Source of the DNA: Bog-756 sp963839925
Lineage (GTDB): Bacteria; Actinomycetota; Acidimicrobiia; Acidimicrobiales; RAAP-2
Assembly: GCA_963839925.1 (NCBI GenBank)
Contig: CAWIWV010000001.1
Span: forward strand, 2,108,001 to 2,172,000
Length of the DNA stretch: 64,000 nucleotides
Direction: 5' to 3'
How positions within the stretch are numbered: position 1 is the stretch's first letter; the number at the start of each line of letters is the position of its first letter. The notes under the pieces were generated by a model. It did not search any database and had not been told where the DNA came from. It saw only the letters and a program-made list of their open reading frames with translations. This document shows positions 53,139 through 61,501 of this stretch, one piece after another. A program made the position numbers and the translations under genes.

Positions 53139-53498
53139 ATGGTGGTGCTCTCGACCCGTGACGTGCCGGCACTCCGCGGCTTCTATCGTGCGCTCGGCTG
53201 GTCCGAGCAGGCGGGGGGCACCGACCAGCTGTGCCGGTTCCAGTTGGGAGCGGTCGTCCTCACCCTCTACTCGGACCCCCACATCGCCGACGCGACGGGC
53301 TCCGTCGGTTCGTCGCACACGACGCTGGTCATCCCTTTCTCGTCGGCCGATCAACTCGATGCGGCCTACCGCACCGCGGCTGACGCCGGGGGCGAGCTGC
53401 TGGTCCCGCCGACCGACCAATCGTGGGGAGGTCGATCGTGCATCGTGGCCGATCCGGAGGGACATCGCTGGGAGTTCCTCTGGGTGCCCGCCCGCTGA
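53139..53498 (+). CDS. VOC-family (glyoxalase-like) protein
   Basis: 119 aa from the ATG at 53139. Two beta-alpha-beta-beta-beta repeats (LSTRDVPALRGFYRALGW, VLTLYSDPHI; ADQLDAAYRTAADAGGELLV, CIVADPEGHRWEFLWVP) form the vicinal-oxygen-chelate fold, with metal-type residues near the second-repeat Glu. The best ribosome site (AGGAGG at 53088-53093) does not serve this ATG. It sits five bases before an in-frame ATC at 53100, which would give ITTDHSSVPAELSMVVL. Either ATC is used or an ATG was lost. Neighbour of the Eis-like gene, four bases away. Confidence 0.87.
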   Translation: MVVLSTRDVPALRGFYRALGWSEQAGGTDQLCRFQLGAVVLTLYSDPHIADATGSVGSSHTTLVIPFSSADQLDAAYRTAADAGGELLVPPTDQSWGGRSCIVADPEGHRWEFLWVPAR

Positions 53499-53502
53499 GA
53501 CA

Positions 53503-54690
53503 GTGACCGACGATGTCGTGGTGCGGGAGATGGCCGCAGAGGAGTTGACCGATGCGTTCGAGCTCGGCGCGGTGACCTTCGGGCAGACCCGGTTCTCACC
53601 ACCCGCCGCGGCTCCTGAGATTCGCCCCGACCTCACCCACTACGGCGCCTTCGATGCACGCGGGAGGCTGGTCGGCAAACTGAACGACCTCCACCATGAG
53701 CAGTGGTGGAGCGGTCGAGAGATCGCGGCGGCAGACATTGCGGGGGTGGCCGTTCGGCCGGAGGCGAGGGGCCGGGGCATCGCCCGCGCGCTGCTCCGTC
53801 ACCTACTCGAACAAGCCCGAGAACGCGGAGCAATGGTCAGCGCGCTCTTTCCCACGGTTGCTGCGGTGTACCGATCGGCCGGATGGACCATGGCCGGAGC
53901 TCGACGAGGCTTCGACATCCCGACCGCCTTGTTGGCCGGTCGCCACCGTGCGGAACACCTCACCGTCCGCCCGGCAGATCCGGCTGAGCTGACCGTCGTC
54001 GACGATCTCTACGAGCGGATCGCGGAGTCGAGGAACGGCCTCCTCACCCGGACCGGTCGGCTCTTTGCGCGCGAACCGGATACCTTCCCAGAGGGCATCG
54101 CCGGGCTCACCGTTGTCGAAGACGACACGCGACCGGTCGCCGCGGCAACCTGGGGACGGGAGAGCGGCTACCAGGCAGACGCCATCCTGCGAGTCGACGA
54201 CTTCCTCGCGACGAGCACCGATGCGGCCCGGGCCTTGCTCGGGGTGCTGGCGAGCTGGCGGCCGGTCGCTCCGACCGCCCGGTTCATCGGCGTTCCGTCG
54301 GGTATCGCTCCCCGCGAACTCCCCCTGGAGGCGTCACGGCCCCATCGAACCGACTGGTGGATGTTCCGTCCCATCGACGCGCCCGCGTTGATCGCCAATC
54401 AGGCGTGGCCAGAACCGGTGCGCGTCAAGGCCACCTTCACCCTCGTCGACGAGTTGGCAGCCTGGAATGCGGGCACCTGGAGGTTGGAGATCGCCGACGG
54501 GCGCGCCAGCATGGAGCGAGCTGCATCCGACTGCGCACCGGCGTTGCACATCGAGGGCCTCGGCGCGTTGGTCTGTGGCACGGCGTCGCCGGCGATCCTG
54601 GTCGAGAGTGGCCTCGCCGACGAAGGACTCGACGACGACCTTGCGTTCCTCGCCGCGGTCCCCCGTCCCGAGCTCTTGAACTACTTCTGA
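53503..54690 (+). CDS. Eis-like GNAT acetyltransferase
   Basis: 395 aa, GTG start. The first GNAT domain carries DIAGVAVRPEARGRGIARALLRHLL with the acetyl-CoA loop (R-G-R-G-I-A) and SALFPTVAAVYRSAGW. The second, degenerate GNAT-like part and the SCP2-like C-terminal domain (LVDELAAWNAGTWRLEI, ILVESGLADEGL) are in the order of Eis proteins. The C-terminal free carboxylate used as base in Eis is present as LLNYF. Eis enzymes acetylate several amines of small molecules or proteins. It likely forms an operon with the VOC gene. Confidence 0.87.
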   Translation: MTDDVVVREMAAEELTDAFELGAVTFGQTRFSPPAAAPEIRPDLTHYGAFDARGRLVGKLNDLHHEQWWSGREIAAADIAGVAVRPEARGRGIARALLRHLLEQARERGAMVSALFPTVAAVYRSAGWTMAGARRGFDIPTALLAGRHRAEHLTVRPADPAELTVVDDLYERIAESRNGLLTRTGRLFAREPDTFPEGIAGLTVVEDDTRPVAAATWGRESGYQADAILRVDDFLATSTDAARALLGVLASWRPVAPTARFIGVPSGIAPRELPLEASRPHRTDWWMFRPIDAPALIANQAWPEPVRVKATFTLVDELAAWNAGTWRLEIADGRASMERAASDCAPALHIEGLGALVCGTASPAILVESGLADEGLDDDLAFLAAVPRPELLNYF

Positions 54691-54810
54691 GCGCCGGACA
54701 GGGACGCGTCTACAGGCGCCGTTTCACATGTAATTCTAGGCAATTCTCAGATTGCGCGCGCAGACAGGGGATGGACCGATGAGGCCTTCTCGTGCCTGTA
54801 GCCTTTCGGC

Positions 54811-54840
54811 CGGCGGCCCCGTCGAGCGGGGTTTCCGCCG
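54811..54840. terminator. Bidirectional terminator-like hairpin
   Basis: The 195-base gap between two convergent genes contains CGGCGG-CCCCG-TCGAG-CGGGG-TTT-CCGCCG. It folds into an 11-pair stem with a 3-base bulge and has no T-run, as is usual in GC-rich actinobacteria. Confidence 0.45.
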
Positions 54841-54886
54841 ACTCTGCTCCGGGGCCGCCACCTGTCCCCGCAACCGAACGCCCCGT

Positions 54887-55807
54887 TCAGTACCCCGCGT
54901 CCGGATCCACCAGACCGACCAGCTCCTCGCCGGCAGCGAAGCGCTCGACGTTGGTGCGGATGCGCTGCGCCAGGAGGGGCATGACCATCTCGATGGTGTC
55001 CGCGGTGTGGGGAGTGATGATGCAGTTGGGTAACTCCCAGAGGGGATGGCCGTCGGGCAGCGGCTCGGGATCGGTCACGTCCAGCGCAGCGCCCGCGATC
55101 GATTCGGACCGCAACGCGGCGACCAGCGCGTCGGTGTCCACGTGGGGTCCGCGTGCCACGTTCACCAGCCACGCGTTCTGATCCATCAGCTCGAGCTCGG
55201 GCGCACCGATGATCCCGGTCGTCTCCGGGGTGAGTGCCAGGGCGACGAACACGACCAGCGACCCCGCCAGCACGTCGTGCAGAGCGGACGTCGAAACGGT
55301 CCGGGCGGCTCCGGGCACCGGATCCGGCTGCCGACGGACAACCGTCGCCTCCACCCTGAACGGGGCAAGCTGCTCGAGCAGTTTGGTGGTGATGCCGCCG
55401 CCTCCCAGGATGGTCACCTTCTGGTCGTACAGACTGAGCCCCGCGGGCACTCCCCAGGATCGGGCCTCGCACCGTATCCGCATATGACGAAGGCCGGCGA
55501 GGGCGAGCATGAGCGCGTGCTCGGCGACCGGCTCCGCGTAGGAGCCTTTGGCGCAGGTCCAGATGCGCTCGTGATCGAGCAGGCCGTACGACAGCATCGG
55601 TTCGACGCCGGCGAAGGGAAGTTGCACCCACCGGAGATCGGGGGCGGAGTCCAGTTGATCGGCAAGGCCCTTCACGTCTTTCGGATCCAGCCAGACCAGC
55701 GCCTCGGGGTGGTCTGCTATCTCGACCAAGGTTCCGCCCCCGGCGGTGACCGCGTCGGTGGCGAATGGGGAAGGAAAGGGACCGACGGCTATGCGGGGGG
55801 AGGGCAT
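54887..55807 (-). CDS. D-2-hydroxyacid dehydrogenase family protein
   Basis: 306 aa. The Rossmann domain has KVTILGGGGITTKLLEQLAP. The catalytic set of the family is visible: Arg in N-V-A-R-G-P-H-V-D-T-D, Glu in D-V-T-D-P-E-P-L-P and His in I-T-P-H-T-A-D-T. A hydrophobic, non-Asp residue after the glycine motif suggests NADP preference. Substrate unknown, glyoxylate/hydroxypyruvate type possible. It is 51 bases behind the alanine dehydrogenase gene on the same strand. Confidence 0.92.
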   Translation of the reverse strand: MPSPRIAVGPFPSPFATDAVTAGGGTLVEIADHPEALVWLDPKDVKGLADQLDSAPDLRWVQLPFAGVEPMLSYGLLDHERIWTCAKGSYAEPVAEHALMLALAGLRHMRIRCEARSWGVPAGLSLYDQKVTILGGGGITTKLLEQLAPFRVEATVVRRQPDPVPGAARTVSTSALHDVLAGSLVVFVALALTPETTGIIGAPELELMDQNAWLVNVARGPHVDTDALVAALRSESIAGAALDVTDPEPLPDGHPLWELPNCIITPHTADTIEMVMPLLAQRIRTNVERFAAGEELVGLVDPDAGY

Positions 55808-55858
55808 GAACGGCAGACTATCGACCTCCGCAACCCGTCGCGACCAGGCCGACCTCGC

Positions 55859-56980
55859 TCAGTCGAGGAAACCGTCGAGGGGAACCGGTGTGATGCGGTG
55901 TGCCTCGGCCACCGGCCCGTAGACGACGTTTCCCTCCGCCACGTTGATGCCTTCTGCGAGCGCTCGGTCCCTCCTCGCCGCAGCCCGCCATCCGTGATCC
56001 GCGATCTCGAGCACGTAGGGCAGCGTGGCGTTGGCCAACGCATGGGTCGAGGAGTGAGGCACCGCGCCGGGCATGTTCGCGACGCAGTAGAACAAGGAGC
56101 CGTTCGACTCGAAGACCGGATCGGAGTGGGTGGTCGGCTTGCTCGACTCGAAACAACCGCCCTGGTCGACCGAGAGATCGACCAGCACCGACCCCTCCCG
56201 CATCTTTGCCACGAGCTCGTCCGGGATCAGCATGGGGGCCCTGGCGCCGACGACCAAGACCGCTCCGATGACGATGTCGGCGTCGATGCAGCACTCCTCG
56301 ATGGCGTGCGCGCTCGACGCGATCGTCTCGATCGCACCACGGAAGTGGTGGTCCATCCGGCGGAGGCGTTCGAGGTTGCGATCGAGAATGAAGACTTCGG
56401 AGTGGAGGCCGACCGCCAGGGTCGCCGCGGCCATCCCAGCCACGCCCGCTCCCAGGATGACCAGCTTGGCGGAGCGGACCCCGGGCACCCCGGAGACCAA
56501 CACCCCTCGACCGCCGCCGGGGCTCATCAAGTAGTGGGCGCCCATCAACGGCGCCATCCGACCGGCCACCTCGCTCATCGGGGTGAGCAGCGGGAGCGAG
56601 CCGTCGGCGAGCCGGACGGTCTCGTAGGCGATGGCGGTGTTGCCTGCGGCGATGAGCGCCTCGGTGCACGCACGCGACGCGGCGAGGTGCAGGTAGGTGA
56701 ACAGCACCTGATCCTTGCGGAGACCGAGGCGCGGGTACTCCACCGGGACGGGCTCCTTCACCCCGAGGACCATCTCCGATCCGGCCCAGATCTCGTCGGG
56801 ATCGTCGACGACCGTGGCGCCCGTCGCGACGTAGTCAGAGTCCGAGATCGCCGACCCCACTCCCGCGCTCGCTTCGACCCATACCTGGTGGCCGGCCGCG
56901 GTGAGTTCCCGCACTCCGGCAGGGGTGATCGCCACCCGGTACTCGTCAGCTTTCAATTCCTTCGGTACTCCGACGATCAC
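55859..56980 (-). CDS. ald: Alanine dehydrogenase
   Basis: 373 aa from a GTG at 56980 (VIVGVPKELKADEYRVAITPAGV), the usual length. Diagnostic segments: HQVWVEASAGVGSAISD, FTYLHLAA with the catalytic His, GAHYLMSPGGGRGVLVSGVPGV, LVILGAGVAGMAAATLAVGL (NAD loop) and DLSVDQGGCFESSKPTTH. It oxidatively deaminates alanine to pyruvate and ammonia with NAD, or works in the reverse direction. It is divergent from an Lrp/AsnC gene and shares its control region, the AldR-type arrangement. Confidence 0.95.
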   Translation of the reverse strand: MIVGVPKELKADEYRVAITPAGVRELTAAGHQVWVEASAGVGSAISDSDYVATGATVVDDPDEIWAGSEMVLGVKEPVPVEYPRLGLRKDQVLFTYLHLAASRACTEALIAAGNTAIAYETVRLADGSLPLLTPMSEVAGRMAPLMGAHYLMSPGGGRGVLVSGVPGVRSAKLVILGAGVAGMAAATLAVGLHSEVFILDRNLERLRRMDHHFRGAIETIASSAHAIEECCIDADIVIGAVLVVGARAPMLIPDELVAKMREGSVLVDLSVDQGGCFESSKPTTHSDPVFESNGSLFYCVANMPGAVPHSSTHALANATLPYVLEIADHGWRAAARRDRALAEGINVAEGNVVYGPVAEAHRITPVPLDGFLD

Positions 56981-57019
56981 TACCGGACATAGTGGATGAC
57001 CATCGGACACCAAGACAAG

Positions 57020-57035
57020 TGTTTCTTTGGAAACA
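57020..57035. promoter_or_regulatory. Operator candidate between ald and the Lrp/AsnC gene
   Basis: A perfect 6-4-6 inverted repeat, TGTTTC-TTTG-GAAACA, lies 40 bases upstream of the ald start and about 143 bases upstream of the regulator gene. An AT-rich tract (ACTGCTATAAAAGG near 57087) lies between. Lrp/AsnC regulators usually bind such shared regions and respond to alanine. Confidence 0.5.
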
Positions 57036-57177
57036 AGAGCAAGTTCCAACGATTCCTATCGATTCTCGACGCGTATTCGCTCCAAACTGCTATAAAAGGT
57101 CGCAGGATGAGGGTTCGAGGGGATCGACGACTCGAGCAGTGGATCAGCCTGCCCGCCAGAGCACCGGGCACCTGACC

Positions 57178-57654
57178 ATGGCTTCGATGCAGACGCCACC
57201 CGGAAACGGGATGCTCGACGCAGTCAACAAGGCGATCATCGACCAGCTTCAACAGGACGGGCGTCAGACGTACGGATCGATCGGTGAAGCCGTCGGGCTC
57301 TCCGAGGCGGCCGTCCGCCAGCGAGTGCAGAAGCTGCGCGATGCGGGGATCATGCAGATCGTTGCGGTCACCGATCCGCTGCAGGTGGGATTCCGAAGTC
57401 AGGCCATGGTCGGCATCCGCACCGACGGCGACGCGCGAGTTGTCGCCGACCGCCTGGCGGCGGTCAACAACATCGACTATGTGGTCTTGTGCGCGGGCTC
57501 CTTCGACATCTTGGTCGAGCTGGTCTGTGAAGACGAGGACTCAATTCTCCAACTGCTCAACGAGGTCATCCGCCAGACCCCCGGCGTGCGCGACACCGAG
57601 ATGTTCATGTACTTGAAGCTGGCCAAGCAGACCTACGCCTGGGGGACCCGATGA
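57178..57654 (+). CDS. Lrp/AsnC-family regulator (AldR-like)
   Basis: 158 aa from MASMQTPPGNG; the longer frame upstream lacks similarity. N-terminal helix-turn-helix: AIIDQLQQDGRQTYGSIGEAVGLSEAAVRQRVQKLRDAG (residues about 19-57, read as two adjacent helices). C-terminal RAM domain: SQAMVGIRTDGDARVVADRLAAVNNIDYVVLCAGSFDILVELVCEDEDS region. The ATGA overlap with the aminotransferase gene makes them one operon. Divergent ald is the likely target, with alanine as effector. Confidence 0.92.
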   Translation: MASMQTPPGNGMLDAVNKAIIDQLQQDGRQTYGSIGEAVGLSEAAVRQRVQKLRDAGIMQIVAVTDPLQVGFRSQAMVGIRTDGDARVVADRLAAVNNIDYVVLCAGSFDILVELVCEDEDSILQLLNEVIRQTPGVRDTEMFMYLKLAKQTYAWGTR

Positions 57655-59027
57655 GCACGTTCGAAGGCGAGACGAGCAAGATCGAGGAGAGTGCCCGACG
57701 CCACCTCTGGATGCACTTCACTCGAATGTCGGCGTCGGCAGATGTCCCGGTCATCGTCCGGGGCGAAGGCGTTTGGGTCTACGACGATCACGGGAAGCGG
57801 TATCTCGACGGTCTGTCCGGACTCTTCACCAGCCAGGTCGGCCATGGCCGGACCGAGTTGGCCGAAGCTGCGGCAGCTCAGGCGAGGACACTCGCGTACT
57901 TCCCGCTGTGGAGCTACGCGCACCCATCGGCCGTCGCACTCGCCAACAGGCTCGCCGAGCTGACCCCCGGTGATTGCAACAGGATCTTCTTCACCACCGG
58001 CGGCTCCGAGGCGGTCGAGTCGGCGTGGAAGCTGGCAATCCAGTACAACCGCGCGACCGGTGCACCCGATCGGCGGAAGGTGATCAGCCGGAATCTCGCG
58101 TATCACGGGACCACGATGGGCGCCCTGTCGGTCACCGGTCTGGCGGCGATCAAGAGGCCGTTCGAACCCCTCGTGCCAGGTGCGCTCCGAGTGCCGAACA
58201 CCAACTTCTACCGAGCCGAGTACTTCGCCGACGACCTTGACGCCTTCGGACAGTGGGCCGCTGACGCAATCGAGCAGACCATCCTCTTCGAAGGACCCGA
58301 GACGGTCGCGGCGGTGTTCCTCGAACCCGTCCAGAACTCGGGAGGCTGCTTCCCCCCGCCGCCCGGCTACTTCCAGAGGGTGAGAGAGATCTGTGACCGC
58401 TACGGCGTGCTTCTCGTTTCCGACGAGGTCATCTGCGCGTTCGGCCGGCTCGGCCATTGGTTCGGAGCCGATCGCTACGACTACCGGCCCGACATCGTGA
58501 CCATGGCCAAGGGACTGACCAGCGGCTACTCCCCACTCGGCGCCATGGCGGTCAGCGACCGTCTGGTGGAACCATTCCTGACCGGGGACAGCTTTCTGCA
58601 CGGGATCACTTTCGGTGGGCACCCGGTCAGCACTGCAGTGGCGCTGGCCAACCTCGACATTTTCGAGAAGGAGGACCTGCTCGAGCATGTCCGGAAGAAC
58701 GAAGGGCTGTTCAAGGCGTCGCTCGAGACCCTCCGCGAGCTGCCGATCGTCGGTGACGTCAGGGGAGCGGGCTACTTCTACGGGATCGAGCTGGTCAAGG
58801 ACAAGGACACCCGGGAGACCTTCGACGACGACGAGTCCGAACGCCTGCTGCGCGGCTTCCTTTCGGGTGCGCTCTACGATGCCGGACTGATCTGCCGGGC
58901 CGACGACCGCGGTGATCCGGTGATCCAGCTCGCGCCGCCGCTCATCTGCGGTGAGGAGGAGTTCGAGGTCATGGCCTCGGTGCTGCGATCAGTGCTGACC
59001 GAGGCCTGGAATCAGATGCGCGCCTGA
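57651..59027 (+). CDS. PLP-dependent class III aminotransferase
   Basis: 458 aa. GLSGLFTSQVGHGRTELAEA, RIFFTTGGSEAVESAWKLA, SRNLAYHGTTMGALSVTG, VLLVSDEVICAFGRLGHWFG, and T-M-A-K-G-L-T-S-G-Y with the PLP lysine define an omega-amino-acid/pyruvate-type enzyme. Its amino donor could be beta-alanine, a polyamine or a beta-amino acid. Co-translation with the alanine regulator and closeness to ald suggest that alanine is product or donor. beta-Alanine is also made from aspartate by the decarboxylase 2 kb away. Confidence 0.93.
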   Translation: MSTFEGETSKIEESARRHLWMHFTRMSASADVPVIVRGEGVWVYDDHGKRYLDGLSGLFTSQVGHGRTELAEAAAAQARTLAYFPLWSYAHPSAVALANRLAELTPGDCNRIFFTTGGSEAVESAWKLAIQYNRATGAPDRRKVISRNLAYHGTTMGALSVTGLAAIKRPFEPLVPGALRVPNTNFYRAEYFADDLDAFGQWAADAIEQTILFEGPETVAAVFLEPVQNSGGCFPPPPGYFQRVREICDRYGVLLVSDEVICAFGRLGHWFGADRYDYRPDIVTMAKGLTSGYSPLGAMAVSDRLVEPFLTGDSFLHGITFGGHPVSTAVALANLDIFEKEDLLEHVRKNEGLFKASLETLRELPIVGDVRGAGYFYGIELVKDKDTRETFDDDESERLLRGFLSGALYDAGLICRADDRGDPVIQLAPPLICGEEEFEVMASVLRSVLTEAWNQMRA

Positions 59028-59074
59028 TCCCCTCGCAAGAGGAGGCATGACCGCCGGTCGCCCCGTTCGTTGGT

Positions 59075-60805
59075 TCAGACGGCGCCGAAGAAGGGAGCCC
59101 CGAAGGCGAAGGTCCCACCGTCCAACGAGAACATCCAGTACCCGCCGGTTGCCTGGTCGGGCGACAGACCACCGACCGGAGCGTTGAGCGTCGTCGAGGC
59201 GAGAGACCCCTTGAAGCCGGCCGAGCCGTAGGCGAAGACGCTGCCACCGCTGGTGACTACCCAGTACCCACCGCCACCGGGGGCTGACTCGATCCCGACC
59301 ACGGAACCGTTCAGTTGCGACTTGGAAGGCGCACCGAGCGATTGGGCCCCACCGAACCCGAAGACCTGACCGCCGCTGGTCACTTCCCAGTAGCCGCCGG
59401 TCTGGGCGTCGAACGCCATACCCACGACGGGTGCGTTGACCTTCTGGCCGCCCGTCGATCCGTGGAACTGGGCGTCGCCGAACGCGAACACCCCGCCGTC
59501 ACTGGCGAACTCCCAGTAACCCCGGCCGTCGGGGGTGGACACGAATCCGACAATCGGCGCGTCGAGCGGGTCCCCGCCCATCGATCCGTAGAACTGGGCA
59601 TCGCCATAGGCGAACACCCCACCGTCGCTGGCGACCTCCCAGTACCCCTGCCCGTCCGGCGTGGACACGATCTTGATGATCGGAGCGTTGAGCGCGATGC
59701 CCGCGGTCGATCCGTAGTCGAGGACCGATCCCTGGGTCGAGATGTATCCCTGCGAGTTCACCAGCCAGTAGCCCGATCCGCCGGAGTTCGAGGCCATGGC
59801 CACAACCGGAGGGAGCAACGGTCCGACCGGTTGAAATCCAATCGTCGGGGCGGCGGACACCTCGTTCGAGGGCGCCGACTGCGAGCTACCGCTGACCGCT
59901 ACGACGGTGAAGTAGTAGGTCGTACCCGGAACCAGATGGGTCGCCAGATAACTGGTCCCGGTGATCAGGCGGTGCCCGTTGACCGGCACCGGGTACTCCG
60001 CACCCGGGAGGGTTCCCGCATACACGTTGTACCCGGTCACCGAAGATCCACCGGCGCCGGCGGGCCAGGCGATCTCGACTCCGAGGTTCCGGGGTGCCGC
60101 GACGATCGAGGGGGCACTCAGCGGTCCGCTCTGCGATTGGACGGGGGCGGGATCTCCCGATGCAATCAAGGGTTGGATCAATGGTGTGTTGTTGGAGCTG
60201 CTCGACGACGAGGAGGTCGAGTTGGAACTGCCGGAGGAGGACGAGGAATTGGAACTGCCTGTCGGAGCACCGAGCGCAAACGACGACCCATTGACGCCAC
60301 TACTCTTGAGAGTGCCCGCGCTCCGTCCGTGCTGTCCGGCCACCTTCTTCAGGTGACGCTCGCGTCGAAGTTGGGCCCGTCGCTCAGCGGGAGTGAGTTT
60401 GCGATTGGTTGCACTCCCCGATTTCGTACCGTCGATCGACTTCCGGTTGGCAAGCGCCAATCCGAGTGCCTTCTTGTACGCCGCCGAGTTGTACGGGTTG
60501 TGGGAGGCCTTCTTCTTCTTCGATTTCGATTTCGATTTCGATTTCGAAGAGCCCTTGCCCTTCTTCCCCTCCTGCACCGCGTGCAACGCCAATGCCTTGC
60601 GGTACCGTTCCCGCTCGGCTGCGGAGGCCGACTTGTGGTGTCCGGAGGGCTTTGAATTCTGAAGTGCAAAGTCCGCGCCCGCTCCGAGTACGACGACCAA
60701 CGCCACCGTCGTAGCAAGCGCGATCCCCGCTTGCCGGTCCGGCTTCCCCCCTTCGCCTACGAGCCACTGAGACCACTGCTTCAGTCCTCGTATCCACTTC
60801 TTCAT
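59075..60805 (-). CDS. Surface protein with FN3 domain and GYW-type repeats
   Basis: 576 aa. The short cytoplasmic start (KKWIRGLKQWSQWLVGEGGK) precedes one transmembrane helix (GIALATTVALVVVLGAG). A Ser/Lys/Arg-rich spacer follows and contains an (SK)n run. Then come a Ser/Thr/Asn stalk, an FN3 domain (PRNLGVEIAWPAGAG, TYYFTVVAVSGSSQSAPSNE) and five or six blades of a repeat reading GYWEVASDGGVFAYGDA-x-F-x-G-S. Such repeats are very frequent in Acidimicrobiia surface proteins. An adhesion or wall-binding role is likely; no enzyme domain is visible. Confidence 0.85.
   Translation of the reverse strand: MKKWIRGLKQWSQWLVGEGGKPDRQAGIALATTVALVVVLGAGADFALQNSKPSGHHKSASAAERERYRKALALHAVQEGKKGKGSSKSKSKSKSKKKKASHNPYNSAAYKKALGLALANRKSIDGTKSGSATNRKLTPAERRAQLRRERHLKKVAGQHGRSAGTLKSSGVNGSSFALGAPTGSSNSSSSSGSSNSTSSSSSSSNNTPLIQPLIASGDPAPVQSQSGPLSAPSIVAAPRNLGVEIAWPAGAGGSSVTGYNVYAGTLPGAEYPVPVNGHRLITGTSYLATHLVPGTTYYFTVVAVSGSSQSAPSNEVSAAPTIGFQPVGPLLPPVVAMASNSGGSGYWLVNSQGYISTQGSVLDYGSTAGIALNAPIIKIVSTPDGQGYWEVASDGGVFAYGDAQFYGSMGGDPLDAPIVGFVSTPDGRGYWEFASDGGVFAFGDAQFHGSTGGQKVNAPVVGMAFDAQTGGYWEVTSGGQVFGFGGAQSLGAPSKSQLNGSVVGIESAPGGGGYWVVTSGGSVFAYGSAGFKGSLASTTLNAPVGGLSPDQATGGYWMFSLDGGTFAFGAPFFGAV
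60521..60547. repeat. Six-base microsatellite coding for Ser-Lys repeats
   Basis: CGATTT is repeated four and a half times in the surface-protein gene. Each unit encodes Ser-Lys or an equivalent pair on the minus strand. Such in-frame hexamers can change length by slippage without frameshift, giving spacers of variable length. Confidence 0.85.
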
Positions 60806-61024
60806 CTACTTGGCCCCTTCGTCAGAACGCCGGCCCTCAAACTCCCGACACGATCGCCTCGCTCCGGCTGGTCCCCGGCGGCCCAACGCTTCCCATCCGA
60901 CAGGACAACCCAACCCACCAGCACCGCAAGTATAACCCGGGGATCGGCTTTCCAGAAGGTCGGCTTGACCGATTTCTCGGGAGTTTCCGAGGCCTGGTCA
61001 GGCCTTCAGGGCACTCCTACTGGG

Positions 61025-61375
61025 TCACTTGGGGCCGGTGAGCTGGTTCTCCTCGTCAACCTGCACCACAGAAGGCTGATGGACCGCGACTTCGGCATCC
61101 TCGATGTCCACGAAGCTCGCGATGATCACCAGGTCACCGACATGGGCGAGTCTCGCCGCAGCACCGTTGAGGCAGATCTGACCGTCAGTTCCTTCGATCG
61201 CATAGGTCTCGAACCGGGCACCGTTCATCAGGTTGTACACCGCAACCTGCTCGTTCGGAACGATGTCCGCCGCCTTCATCAGAACCGGGTCGATCGAGAT
61301 CGAACCGACGTAGTTGAGATCGGCGTCGGTGACCCGTGCGCGGTGGATCTTGCCGTTCAACATCCTTCGTCGCAT
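61025..61375 (-). CDS. panD: Aspartate 1-decarboxylase (pyruvoyl)
   Basis: 116 aa. The start at 61375 places the processing site exactly where E. coli has it: G24-S25 in Y-V-G-S-I, with K9 in M-L-N-G-K-I-H-R. Cleavage at Gly-Ser makes the pyruvoyl group. AAAR-like and GDLVIIASFVDI segments complete the beta barrel. It converts aspartate to beta-alanine for pantothenate and CoA, and indirectly for phosphopantetheine donors such as those used by the carrier pair at 15.9-16.6 kb. A longer N-terminus in the same frame has no family support. Confidence 0.95.
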   Translation of the reverse strand: MRRRMLNGKIHRARVTDADLNYVGSISIDPVLMKAADIVPNEQVAVYNLMNGARFETYAIEGTDGQICLNGAAARLAHVGDLVIIASFVDIEDAEVAVHQPSVVQVDEENQLTGPK

Positions 61376-61501
61376 CGTCGTCCCCTTCTGGGCGCCGTTC
61401 CCACCCGTGGATCCTCCCCTACACACTAATCGGGAGAGTGATCGGGTTCGGAACGGTGCGATGAGCAAGCGCCGTTTCGCAGGAGAGGGCATGATCTGGA
61501 C

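Noticed and set aside
55046..56992. A 648-codon plus-strand open frame
   Set aside because: It is antisense to the dehydrogenase and ald genes, both of which have clear catalytic motifs.
60806..61024. Riboswitch in the leader of the surface-protein gene (c-di-AMP or c-di-GMP type)
   Set aside because: GC-rich hairpins can be drawn, and a TATACT-like element is present near 60930, but none of the conserved riboswitch cores could be matched.
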